DNA from: Aquimonas voraii
GTDB taxonomy: Bacteria; Pseudomonadota; Gammaproteobacteria; Xanthomonadales; Xanthomonadaceae
Direction of reading: 5' to 3'
Length of the DNA stretch: 64,000 nucleotides
Assembly: GCF_900101825.1 (NCBI RefSeq)
Contig: NZ_FNAG01000001.1
Span: 1 to 64,000 of the forward strand
Below are positions 48,701 to 56,363 of this stretch, piece by piece. The notes under the pieces are model-generated. The model was not told the origin of the DNA and made no database searches. It worked only from the letters and a program-made list of their open reading frames with translations. Both the position numbers and the translations under genes were made by a program. Each line of letters begins with the position of its first letter. The first letter of the stretch is position 1.

Positions 48701-48770
48701 TTACCAGGCCAAGCGCGAAGGTCGCGATCGCTGGGTGCAGGCGCCCGGGGCGGAGGAGGCGGGCGCCTGA
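45753..48770 (+). CDS. Membrane diguanylate cyclase with two-component-propeller sensor domain
   Basis: 1005 residues from the ATG at 45753. Signal/anchor, about a dozen two-component-propeller repeats (units such as LWIGTQDGVVRFD and LWLATSGG) to about residue 660, a Y_Y_Y domain (FSAFHYDRPERVRYAYRW), one membrane helix near 800 (LLIGTALVLAWIGF), a coiled coil, and a C-terminal GGDEF domain (MDPLTGLANRRALF, ARYGGEEFLLLLDEA at about 912). The GGEEF signature is intact, so it should make c-di-GMP when the periplasmic propeller is engaged; the ligand is unknown. Confidence 0.9.
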   Translation: MNDLPSPARRLLRRLCVLLVLAAPLLGPRGAVAAQRYDHEDGLPSAQVQSLAMDARGFLWIGTQDGVVRFDSHRFLPIDVDGGFSAPDPHVRRMLAVPGAVYLATRSRLLRFDLATERLDELRSGNEEIVGVYALKADANGSIYAGTESGQLFRWQDADWQTPLQPLRLLDAEGQPWREPLAINDLAVGASTLWLATMGGIHALDPDSLRLRFQPLDLPQVQGGRAHVSAVHEDAQGRLWVGFWNDGLARFSPATGRTDWFHPSLGNSGALRATSVYSFFERGDRLYIGSNRGLVVYRRDCDCLRGLNLPEWEAREGSGVIITSLAAEPGGDGLWAAVWGSGLARFSRFDEAVERQLPIEGRSDSLGHPMVSSLLVDHRRRLWIGTYGAGVHWVDADQRSAGLHWPLQRLPFGEWRVESRFIWHLRELDDALLVGSGYGLFRWDGGQLQEIDAELQSLRSSLVLGDGRLLVGTGWGLFLNQDGGRGPVQRVALEGADGRPVWSIQRWRDEVWLGTDRGLLRLDAQLRPRARVAVGADDRSLPGAVVWAQKPDAEGRLWLATSGGLVSVPDAPGEPRFERQSSLLAAGIRSVNSIEFDATGDLWAGSPRGLLRYRPQSGELDLLEARDGLLSSQQNIGASASDGERLYFGGIGGFIAFRPEDVPARSASLRPTVVRWRLGQGEWLPGNGEIALPHGHAPLQVEFSAFHYDRPERVRYAYRWHPAETEFTPLGDAHSAVFSRLPTGRQRLELRARLEGAAPAAAEAVVLEVEVAQAWHQTLWARLLIGTALVLAWIGFNRLRLRQARRYAQGLEREVGERTRELRVAKEALEQANARLRRQVAMDPLTGLANRRALFAAIEARQDRTRAAGVLLIDLDHFKRINDRHGHDVGDAVLVDFAGVLQREVHRDCLCARYGGEEFLLLLDEATPAALAALAERLLTDVRGRRLRLEGHPPVHYTISIGVALAAPDEPVVAVIQRADRALYQAKREGRDRWVQAPGAEEAGA

Positions 48771-48816
48771 TCGTTGGCGCAGGGCGGCCTTCCCTGCGTG
48801 CGAGTCCAGTCGGCCG

Positions 48817-49413
48817 TCAGCGCGACATCAGCGCCGCGCGGGTCTCGTCGACGAAGGCACGCAGCTCGGGAAAGAAAGCTTCGAAGCCGGCCTCGGCCTT
48901 GGCCTCGTGCAGGCGCAGGGTCGGCAGGCAGGCGACCAGGCCCTCGCCGCCGCGCGAGAGTCGTCGCGCGATCCGCGTCACCGCGCGGTCGACGTTGTCA
49001 CGCAGCCGGTAGCTGCCCAGCCAGTCGCCAGAGGCCATCAGCGGGGCGATCGCGGCGAGTCGCGGCGGCAGCTCGGCCGCGGCCTCCGCGAGCACGCGGT
49101 ACACGCGCTGGCTGAAGTTGTGCAGTGGCTGGTCTTCATGGCGCGGCCAGTCGCGCGCCAGCAGGTGGTCGAAGTACACGTCGATCAGGATCCCCGCATA
49201 GCGGCGCTGGCCCTCCGGGAACTTCGCCTTCAGGGCGAGCACCTGCGGATGCCGATCGGTGAATCCATCGATGCGGCGATGGATCAGGATCTCGCGCCGC
49301 ACGATCGCGGGCCAGGCTTCGAACGCGCTGCCGGCCACGAAGTCACCGAGCAGAGCGCCGAGCAGGCCCTCGTCGCTGTGTTCGGCCAGCAGCAGGTGGG
49401 CGAGGTAGTTCAT
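48817..49413 (-). CDS. acpH: Acyl carrier protein phosphodiesterase
   Basis: 198 residues from the ATG at 49411-49413. Family motifs MNYLAHLLLAEHSDEGLLGALLGDFV, IHRRIDGFTDRHP and YAGILIDVYFDHLLARDW with the HD-type metal ligands. It removes the 4'-phosphopantetheine arm from acyl carrier protein. Single gene, divergent from the protease. Confidence 0.9.
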   Translation of the reverse strand: MNYLAHLLLAEHSDEGLLGALLGDFVAGSAFEAWPAIVRREILIHRRIDGFTDRHPQVLALKAKFPEGQRRYAGILIDVYFDHLLARDWPRHEDQPLHNFSQRVYRVLAEAAAELPPRLAAIAPLMASGDWLGSYRLRDNVDRAVTRIARRLSRGGEGLVACLPTLRLHEAKAEAGFEAFFPELRAFVDETRAALMSR

Positions 49414-49542
49414 GGTCGGCAGTATCGGTCGACCCGCGCCCCCGACCCAGCCGCGCCGAGCATGGAGTGGGCTGTGCCTTCGTGTTCGCGTGGACAGATT
49501 CACTAGAATCCAGCGCAGTCGAGACGAGCGGAGCACCCTTCG

Positions 49543-50802
49543 ATGAGCACGCGCAGCCTGCTGATGGCGACGACCCTGGCCCTGCTGCCTTGCCTCTCGG
49601 TGGCGGCCGATGTGCAGGAGGCTTGGCGCCTGTTGCCAGCTGAGGCGCGTCCCGCGCCGACGGAACTGCCGGCTCGGAGCGCCTACGCGGTGGCCACCGC
49701 TCCGGCGATCCTGGCCGCCGCACCCGCCACCCTGCGCCTGCCCTTTCCGCAGGGTCAGCGCGAAGCGCTGACGCTTGCGATCGAGCAGCATGCCGATGAC
49801 CGCTACACCTGGCGCGGCAGCCTCGATGATGCCGGCGACTATCCGGCGGTGCTCAGCGTCTCCGGCGACGCGGTGGCCGGCTTCATCAGCGCGCCCGAGG
49901 GCATCTGGGAGCTGGTGCCTTCGACCGTCGCCGGCGAATCCTGGCTGATCGAACTCGATGGCGATCGCCTGCCGCCCTGCCGCGGCCCCGTCGATCCCGG
50001 CCCACAGGCGTTCTCTTCCGCGGCTGCGGGAAAGCCTGGAGCCGCGCAGGCCCTGATGGACAGTGGTGACCAGGTCGATGTGCTGTTGATGTACTCGCCG
50101 GCCGCGCGCGATGCCGCCGGCGGCGTCAGCCAGATCAGCGCGCAGGCGCAGGCTGCCGTGGATTCCGCCAACACCGTGTTCGCCAACAGCGGCATGCGCA
50201 TGCGCTTCCGAGTGGTCGGCATCGAACTCTTGGAGGGCTGGGTCGAAGGTACGTCCTCGGCCAGCACCGAGCTCGGCCTGTTCCGCTCGAATGCGAGCCA
50301 GCAGGCGCGCCGCAACGCGCTCGCCGCCGACATGGTCAGCCTGCTGGTCGCCAATCTGCCCGGCGCCTGCGGCATCGGCTACGTGATGCGCAGCCCGGGC
50401 GCGGGTTTCGCCGGCAGTGCGGTGCAGATCACCGACCGCGACTGCGCGGTCGGCAATCTGAGCTGGGTCCACGAGCACGGCCACAACATGGGCTTCGAGC
50501 ACGATCCCGCCAACGGCACCTCGCCGACAAGCGCCTCCTACCCGTGGTCGTTCGGACACTATGTCGAAGGCCAGGGCGCACAGTCCTACCGCACGGTCAT
50601 GGCCTACCAGTGCCCCGCCGGCGGCTGCACCCGGCGGCCCCATTTCTCCAGCCCGCGGGTCAGCTTCAATGGCTTTCCGACTGGCGTGGTCGACCAGCGC
50701 GACAACGCGCGCAGCGGTGATCTGGTCGCTGACATCGTCGCCAATTTCCGGCTGGAGCAGGTGTGGCAGGGCTTCGCAAACAGCTTCGAGGCCTCGCCCT
50801 GA
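49543..50802 (+). CDS. Secreted reprolysin-like zinc metalloprotease with a FANSFE C-terminus
   Basis: 419 residues with signal peptide (MSTRSLLMATTLALLPCLSVAA), a pro-domain (to about 175) and a catalytic domain holding HEHGHNMGFEHD (310-321), the HExxHxxGxxH/D metzincin motif, plus a downstream Met-turn (TVMAYQ). It ends FANSFEASP, closely matching the tail of the FG-GAP protein (15518-18061), which suggests a common sorting or processing signal. It is predicted to be exported. Confidence 0.88.
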   Translation: MSTRSLLMATTLALLPCLSVAADVQEAWRLLPAEARPAPTELPARSAYAVATAPAILAAAPATLRLPFPQGQREALTLAIEQHADDRYTWRGSLDDAGDYPAVLSVSGDAVAGFISAPEGIWELVPSTVAGESWLIELDGDRLPPCRGPVDPGPQAFSSAAAGKPGAAQALMDSGDQVDVLLMYSPAARDAAGGVSQISAQAQAAVDSANTVFANSGMRMRFRVVGIELLEGWVEGTSSASTELGLFRSNASQQARRNALAADMVSLLVANLPGACGIGYVMRSPGAGFAGSAVQITDRDCAVGNLSWVHEHGHNMGFEHDPANGTSPTSASYPWSFGHYVEGQGAQSYRTVMAYQCPAGGCTRRPHFSSPRVSFNGFPTGVVDQRDNARSGDLVADIVANFRLEQVWQGFANSFEASP

Positions 50803-50816
50803 TCGGGCTTCGGCTG

Positions 50817-51947
50817 GTGCGGAATCGCTGGCGACGGAAGGTCTGCTGGCTGGCACTGGGGGTCGCCACCCTGGCGGGCTGCGCCAGCGCCCCCGAGCGC
50901 CGTCACCCGCAGCGCAGCGCCGACGAGGTCCGCGCGCAGCTGGTCGATCTGCTGCCCCCGCGCCTGGCGCAGCGCGAGGGCTGGGCGCAGGACATCGAGG
51001 CGGCGTTCCGCCACCTTGGCCTGCTGCAGAGCACCGACAACCTGTGCGCAGCCCTGGCGGTGATCGAGCAGGAAACCGGCTATCGCGCCAACCCCACGGT
51101 GCCGAACTTGCCGCGAATCGCCCGCGCCGAGATCGAGCGGCGGGCGGCGCGGCTGAAGATCCCGCGGATCGCGCTCGCGGCAGTGCTGCGCCTGCCCTCG
51201 GGGGATGGCCGCAGCTTTGAGCAGCGTCTGCAGGCTTTGCGCACCGAGAAAGACATGAGCGATCTGTACGCCGAGCTGATCGCCCGCGTGCCGCTGGGCC
51301 AGACCCTGTTTGACGCGGCCAACCCGGTGCGCACCGGCGGCTCGATGCAGGTGTCGATCGCCTTCGCCGAAGCCCACGCCAAGCAGCAGCCCTATCCGTA
51401 TGCGGGCGTGCAGTCGATCCGCGACGAGGTGTTCAGCCGGCGCGGCGGGGTCTATTTCGGCATCGCCCATCTGCTGCAGTACCCCAGCAGCTACGAGCGC
51501 CATCTCTATCGCTACGCCGATTTCAATGCCGGCTGGTACGCCAGCCGCAACGCGGCTTTTCAGCAGGCGCTGAGCGCGCTCAGCGGGGTCCGGCTGGCGC
51601 TGGACGGCGACCTCGTTCTGCCGGATCCGGGGCTGTTCGAGCGCAGTCGCAGCGAGACCGAGCGGGTGGCGCTGTCGCTGTCATCGGTGCTGGGCCTGAG
51701 CGAAGCGCGGATCTCGCGCGACCTGCGCCGCGCCGATCGCTTCGACTTCGAGCACACCGACACCTGGCGTCGCGTCTTTGAGCAGGCCGATGCGCAGGCC
51801 GGAGCGCCCTTGCCGCGGGCGCGCGTGCCGCAGATCCGGCTCAGCAGTCCCAAGCTCACCCGCAGCTTGACCACCGAGTGGTTCGCCGAACGGGTCGAAT
51901 CGCGCTACCGGCAGTGCATCAACCGGGCCTATCGCAGCGCCGGCTGA
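50817..51947 (+). CDS. DUF1615-family lipoprotein
   Basis: 376 residues from the GTG at 50817, fifteen bases after the protease stop; an earlier GTG at 50763 would overlap the protease by 40 bases. The lipobox LATLAGC predicts lipid attachment about residue 20. The C-terminal blocks (YPYAGVQSIRDEVFSRRGGVYFGIAHLL and YRYADFNAGWYASRNAAFQ) match the DUF1615 family, whose function is unknown. It may share a transcript with the protease. Confidence 0.78.
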   Translation: MRNRWRRKVCWLALGVATLAGCASAPERRHPQRSADEVRAQLVDLLPPRLAQREGWAQDIEAAFRHLGLLQSTDNLCAALAVIEQETGYRANPTVPNLPRIARAEIERRAARLKIPRIALAAVLRLPSGDGRSFEQRLQALRTEKDMSDLYAELIARVPLGQTLFDAANPVRTGGSMQVSIAFAEAHAKQQPYPYAGVQSIRDEVFSRRGGVYFGIAHLLQYPSSYERHLYRYADFNAGWYASRNAAFQQALSALSGVRLALDGDLVLPDPGLFERSRSETERVALSLSSVLGLSEARISRDLRRADRFDFEHTDTWRRVFEQADAQAGAPLPRARVPQIRLSSPKLTRSLTTEWFAERVESRYRQCINRAYRSAG

Positions 51948-51959
51948 GCGTGGCGCCGC

Positions 51960-52700
51960 TCAGAAGCTGATGAACAGCCCGCCGTTGACCGGCAGCAGCG
52001 CGCCGGTGATATAGCCCGAGCCTTCGGCGGCGAGGAAGTCGACCACGCGGGCGATCTCGTTCGGCTGGGCGATGCGGCCGACCGGAATCTGCTGGAGGAT
52101 CTTCTCGCGGATCGGCTGCGGAATGGTCTGCACCATCGGTGTGTCGCAATAGCCCGGCGCCACTGAGTTTACGGTGATGCCCTTGGCCGCAACCTCTCGC
52201 GCCAGCGCCATGGTGAAACCGTGGACGCCCGCCTTCGCGGCGGCGTAGTTGGTCTGGCCGAACTGGCCGGTCTGGCCGTTGATCGAACTGATGTTGACGA
52301 TGCGGCCGTAGCCCTGGGCGATCATCGGCTCGATCGCCGGGCGGCACAGGTGGTAGAGCGCGTCGAGGTTGACCCCGAGCACGGCGTCCCACTGGTGCTT
52401 CTCCAGCTTGCGCAGGGTCGCGTCGCGGGTGATCCCGGCGCTGTTCACCAGCACGTCGAGGCGGCCGTGGCGGGCAACGATGTCGGCGATAGCGCGGGCG
52501 CAGGCCTCATGGTCGCTGACGTCGAGCGCGATCGCCTCAAGCGCGCCGAGGCCAGGCAGGGCGCGCAGCTCGGCCAGACGCGCCTCCGGCAGGTGGATGT
52601 CGGCGGCGATGACATGATGGCCGCTGGCAGCCAGCGCCTGGCAGGTGGCCGCGCCGATTCCGCCGGTGCCGCCAGTGACGAGGGCGATGCGTGCGCTCAT
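51960..52700 (-). CDS. phaB: Acetoacetyl-CoA reductase PhaB paralogue 1
   Basis: 246 residues. Rossmann TGGTGGIG, NSAG, catalytic SSIN with YAAAK, and the C-terminal SGYITG. It reduces acetoacetyl-CoA to (R)-3-hydroxybutyryl-CoA for PHA. The loop after beta-2 reads VIAADIH with Asp34, the residue that normally favours NADH over NADPH. One of two phaB copies flanking phaR on the same strand. Confidence 0.85.
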   Translation of the reverse strand: MSARIALVTGGTGGIGAATCQALAASGHHVIAADIHLPEARLAELRALPGLGALEAIALDVSDHEACARAIADIVARHGRLDVLVNSAGITRDATLRKLEKHQWDAVLGVNLDALYHLCRPAIEPMIAQGYGRIVNISSINGQTGQFGQTNYAAAKAGVHGFTMALAREVAAKGITVNSVAPGYCDTPMVQTIPQPIREKILQQIPVGRIAQPNEIARVVDFLAAEGSGYITGALLPVNGGLFISF

Positions 52701-52866
52701 GCGTAACTTCCTTCTTGCGATTCCCCGCGCTTGTGGTCGGCCCGAACGGCGACACGCTCCACAGGGCGGCGTGCGCGACGAGCGCGACCGCCGTGTGTTC
52801 CGGGGTTGAATATGGCAGGCGCCGCCAGGCTGGTGCCCATCGTGCGCCGCGACGAGCAAACCGCGC

Positions 52867-53388
52867 TCAGCGCGGGCGCGGTTTGCTGCCGGCCGCGGGG
52901 GGCTCGGCCTTCTCCGAGGTCTCGCTGGCGGATGCCTCGGGGCGCGCGGCGCCCGGGCGCAGCATGCCTTCCTGGAAGCTCTTCCACATGTCGAGGTTGC
53001 GCTCGGTCAGCTGGTTCAGCATCGACCACGGCGTCTTGCCAAGCAGGTTGTTGAGCTGGCTGCGGAACTGGTGCTGCTGGTCGAGGAACAGCTGCATGCT
53101 GCGTTCGAGGTAGCTGCCCATGAAGCCCTGCAGGCTGTCACCGTAGAAACGGATCACCTGGCTCAACAGCTGGGTGCTGAACATCGGCGAGCCCTTCTCC
53201 TCGTGCTCGGAAATGATCTGCAGCAGCACCGAGCGGGACAGGTCCTCGCCGGTCTTGGCGTCGCGCACCTCGACCTCTTCGCCGTCGACGATCAGCTGCC
53301 GAACGTCTTCCAGCGTGATGTAGCTGGAGATCTCGGTGTCATAGAGGCGGCGGTTCGGATACTTCTTGATGACCCGGGGCTTGGGCAT
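52867..53388 (-). CDS. phaR: PHA synthesis regulator PhaR
   Basis: 173 residues from the ATG at 53386-53388. N-terminal PHB-accumulation DNA-binding domain (RVIKKYPNRRLYDTEISSYITLEDVRQLI) and a granule-binding middle (QHQFRSQLNN). It represses phasin/PHA genes until granules form and sequester it. The C-terminal 30 residues are Ala/Pro-rich and disordered. Lies between the two phaB genes. Confidence 0.93.
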   Translation of the reverse strand: MPKPRVIKKYPNRRLYDTEISSYITLEDVRQLIVDGEEVEVRDAKTGEDLSRSVLLQIISEHEEKGSPMFSTQLLSQVIRFYGDSLQGFMGSYLERSMQLFLDQQHQFRSQLNNLLGKTPWSMLNQLTERNLDMWKSFQEGMLRPGAARPEASASETSEKAEPPAAGSKPRPR

Positions 53389-53592
53389 GGGCGTCGAGGC
53401 TCTCTGGGCTGGCAGGGGCCGCGCGCCTGGCTGTTCGACGGGCGCCGCGACTTCGCGTGGGGAAGATGGCATGGCCCGTCCTGGGCAGCCCGGGGCGATG
53501 GTCACGGTATGCGGCAATGCCGCAAGGGCCAGCGCCTTCGGGTGTGGTTCCACTGGCGCGGTCGCGCTGCGCCGCGCCAATGGTTTCACATG

Positions 53593-54333
53593 TTACCAGC
53601 CCATGTGGTGGCCGCCGTTGATGTCGAGATTGGAGCCGGTGATCCAGGCGGCCTCCTCGGACACCAGGAAGGCGACGGCGTAGGCGATCTCCTCCGGCTT
53701 GCCCAAGCGGCCGGTGGGAATGTCGGCAACGATCTTGGCGCGCACCTCCTCGGGTACGGCCATCACCATGTCGGTGGCCACGTAGCCGGGCGAGACGGTG
53801 TTGACGGTGATTCCGAGCTTGGCGTTCTCGCGTGCGAGCGAGATGGTGAAGCCATGCATGCCGGCCTTGGCGGCCGCGTAGTTGGCTTGGCCGTACTGGC
53901 CCTTGAGACCGTTGATCGAGCTGATCTGCACGATGCGGCCCCACTTGCGGTCGCGCATGCCGTCGATCACCGGGCGGGTCATGTTGAAGCAGGAGTTGAG
54001 GTTGGTGTTGATGACCTCGTGCCACTGCTCGGCGCTCATGCGGTGGAAGGTGCCGTCGCGGGTGATGCCGGCGTTGTTAACCAGCACTTCGATCGGCCCG
54101 AGCGCTTCCGCCACGCCCTTGGCGATGGCCGCGCCGCCCTCGGGGCTGCCGACATCCCCGGGCACGATCGCGATGTCGAAGCCCTGGGCTTTCAGCGCGG
54201 CCTGCCACTCGCGGGCCTTGGCCTCGTTGCGATAGTTGGTCGCCACCTTGTGGCCCATCTGCGCAAGCCGCTTGCAGATCGCCGTGCCGATCCCGCCCGT
54301 ACCGCCCGTCACCAGCGCAACGCGTGCTGTCAT
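53593..54333 (-). CDS. phaB: Acetoacetyl-CoA reductase PhaB paralogue 2
   Basis: 246 residues, same length as paralogue 1. TGGTGGIG, NNAGITRDGTFHRM, SSINGLKGQ with YAAAKAG, and WITGSNLDINGGHHMGW, the classic PhaB ending. The loop after beta-2 reads ATNYRNE with Arg35 and no acidic residue, the usual NADPH-preferring form. It therefore looks like the canonical biosynthetic enzyme. Confidence 0.92.
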   Translation of the reverse strand: MTARVALVTGGTGGIGTAICKRLAQMGHKVATNYRNEAKAREWQAALKAQGFDIAIVPGDVGSPEGGAAIAKGVAEALGPIEVLVNNAGITRDGTFHRMSAEQWHEVINTNLNSCFNMTRPVIDGMRDRKWGRIVQISSINGLKGQYGQANYAAAKAGMHGFTISLARENAKLGITVNTVSPGYVATDMVMAVPEEVRAKIVADIPTGRLGKPEEIAYAVAFLVSEEAAWITGSNLDINGGHHMGW

Positions 54334-54407
54334 GCTCCCTCTCCCGTGGTCATCCGGCTCGTTGATGTGTGGCCGCGCAGGCCGGATCCGCGCGGCGGCC
54401 CCCGAGT

Positions 54408-55340
54408 TTATACAGGGCTTGCGACCGCGTTTTGACCGATGGCAAGACCGTGCCCGGTTGGAATACGGCTGAATTCGAATTCAGCGGCCGCGCGCTGGAG
54501 CAGTGCGTTCGCCGAGCCCGCATCGGCGACGCGCTCGGGCCTCTGCCCCAGCGCCGCCCAGCACCAGCGGAGCGCGGGCAGCGGATCGCGCGGATCCACC
54601 GGCAGCGCCGACAGCGACTTCGATAGTTTGCGGCCCTCGCCGTCTACCACCAGGGGCAGATGCGCATAGGCCGGCGTCTGCAGGCCCAGGGCGCGCTGCA
54701 GCAGGATCTGCCGCGGCGTTGAGTCGAGCAGGTCGGCACCCCGTACGACTTCGGTGATGCCCTGTTCGGCATCATCGACGACCACGGCGAGCTGGTAGGC
54801 CCAGCAGCCGTCCGCACGTTTGAGCACGAAATCGCCGACCGCCGCGTCCACCGCCTGCTCGATCGGCCCGTGCAGGCGATCGACGAAGGCGATGTGACTG
54901 CCTGGTCCCGCCGGCACCCGCAGGCGCAGCGCTGCGGCATGGCCTGACGGATCCGCCACGCAGCGATGGTGGATGCCGGCGCTGGCTGTCAGGTCGCTCC
55001 TGCTGCATCGGCAGGAAAACGCGAGGCCCGCGTCCAGAAGCCGATCGAGCGCGCTGCGATAGAGTTCGCCGCGCGCGCTCTGCACCACCACCTCGCCGTC
55101 GGGTTCCAGACCAAAGGCTCGCAGGGTGGCGAGCTGGGCCTGCGCGGCGCCCGGCACTTCGCGCATGCGGTCGACATCCTCGATGCGCACGCGCCAGAGG
55201 CCGCCGGCGCTGCGCGCGGCCAGCCAGCTGCCGAAGGCGGCGAGCAGGGAGCCCAGGTGCAGCGGCCCGGTGGGCGAGGGCGCGAAGCGGCCCACATAGG
55301 CTGAACCTGTCGCCGTCGAAGATCTTGAATTAGGCTCCAC
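54408..55340 (-). CDS. gluQ: Glutamyl-Q tRNA(Asp) synthetase
   Basis: 310 residues from a GTG at 55338-55340. Class I synthetase motifs PSPTGPLHLGS and RKLSKS, with zinc ligands CRC and C in HHRC, but no anticodon-binding domain, which marks GluQ. It attaches glutamate to queuosine-34 of tRNA-Asp, downstream in the same pathway as the queA/tgt genes elsewhere in this window. Confidence 0.93.
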   Translation of the reverse strand: MEPNSRSSTATGSAYVGRFAPSPTGPLHLGSLLAAFGSWLAARSAGGLWRVRIEDVDRMREVPGAAQAQLATLRAFGLEPDGEVVVQSARGELYRSALDRLLDAGLAFSCRCSRSDLTASAGIHHRCVADPSGHAAALRLRVPAGPGSHIAFVDRLHGPIEQAVDAAVGDFVLKRADGCWAYQLAVVVDDAEQGITEVVRGADLLDSTPRQILLQRALGLQTPAYAHLPLVVDGEGRKLSKSLSALPVDPRDPLPALRWCWAALGQRPERVADAGSANALLQRAAAEFEFSRIPTGHGLAIGQNAVASPV

Positions 55341-55402
55341 GCTCCCTTACCCATGCTGGGGTCCGCCCGCGGACCTGGTCCACGCATCCGAGGTTCTGAA
55401 CC

Positions 55403-56284
55403 ATGAAGCGCATTCTCCTGTTCGTCGCCACCAACATCGCCGTGCTGCTGGTGGCGAGCATCGTACTCAAGCTGCTCGGCCTCGATATGGCGATGGCCGC
55501 CCGCGGCCAGAGCTTCGTCGGCCTGTTGGTGTTCGGCTTGGTGCTGGGTTTCACCGGCTCCTTCATTTCGCTGGCGATGTCGAAGTGGGTGGCCAAGCGC
55601 AGCACCGGCGCCCAGGTGATCGAGCAGCCGCGCAACGAGATGGAAGCCTGGCTGCTGCAGACCGTGCAGCGGCAGGCGCAGATGGCCGGCATCAAGTGCC
55701 CGGAGGTGGCGATCTACGACGCCCCCGAGATCAACGCCTTTGCCACCGGGCCCAGCCGCAACAACTCGCTGGTGGCGGTGTCCACCGGCCTGCTGCGCGG
55801 CATGAGCCGCGACGAAGCCGAGGCCGTGCTCGGTCATGAGGTCGCCCACGTCGCCAACGGCGACATGGTCACGATGGCCCTGCTGCAGGGCGTGCTGAAC
55901 ACCTTCGTCATCGTCCTGTCGCGCCTGATCGGCAGTTTCGTCGACCGCGTGGTCTTCCGCAACGAGGAAGAGGGCGGTGGCATCGGCTTCTTCATCGTGA
56001 CCCTGGTGGCCCAGGTGGTGCTGGGCATCCTTGCCTCGATGATCGCGATGGCCTTCTCGCGGCACCGCGAGTTCCGTGCCGACGAGGGCGGTGCCAAGCT
56101 GGCGGGCAAGCAGAAGATGATCGCAGCGCTTGAGCGCCTGCAGGCCCAGCACGGCGAGAACACCCTGCCCAAGGAGGTCGCGGCCTTCGGCATCAGTGGG
56201 CACATGGCGGCCGGCCTGCAGCGCCTGTTCATGAGCCACCCGCCGCTGCCGGAGCGCATCGAAGCCCTGCGCCGCGCGGTCTGA
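55403..56284 (+). CDS. htpX: Protease HtpX
   Basis: 293 residues. Two N-terminal helices, then the zinc motif HEVAH (145-149), two more helices and the third ligand Glu in [13 protein letters not shown]. HtpX degrades damaged inner-membrane proteins. Divergent from gluQ; closes with a bidirectional terminator. Confidence 0.95.
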   Translation: MKRILLFVATNIAVLLVASIVLKLLGLDMAMAARGQSFVGLLVFGLVLGFTGSFISLAMSKWVAKRSTGAQVIEQPRNEMEAWLLQTVQRQAQMAGIKCPEVAIYDAPEINAFATGPSRNNSLVAVSTGLLRGMSRDEAEAVLGHEVAHVANGDMVTMALLQGVLNTFVIVLSRLIGSFVDRVVFRNEEEGGGIGFFIVTLVAQVVLGILASMIAMAFSRHREFRADEGGAKLAGKQKMIAALERLQAQHGENTLPKEVAAFGISGHMAAGLQRLFMSHPPLPERIEALRRAV

Positions 56285-56309
56285 TACTCGCCCGCATTCC
56301 ACGCGCAAA

Positions 56310-56341
56310 GCAGAAGGCCCGGATCGCTCCGGGCCTTCTGC
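56310..56341. terminator. Bidirectional terminator between htpX and fimX
   Basis: A perfect 14-bp stem GCAGAAGGCCCGGA / TCCGGGCCTTCTGC with a TCGC loop; modest T/A runs on both sides. Confidence 0.85.
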
Positions 56342-56363
56342 ATTTCCAGCGTCGGCGATCGCC

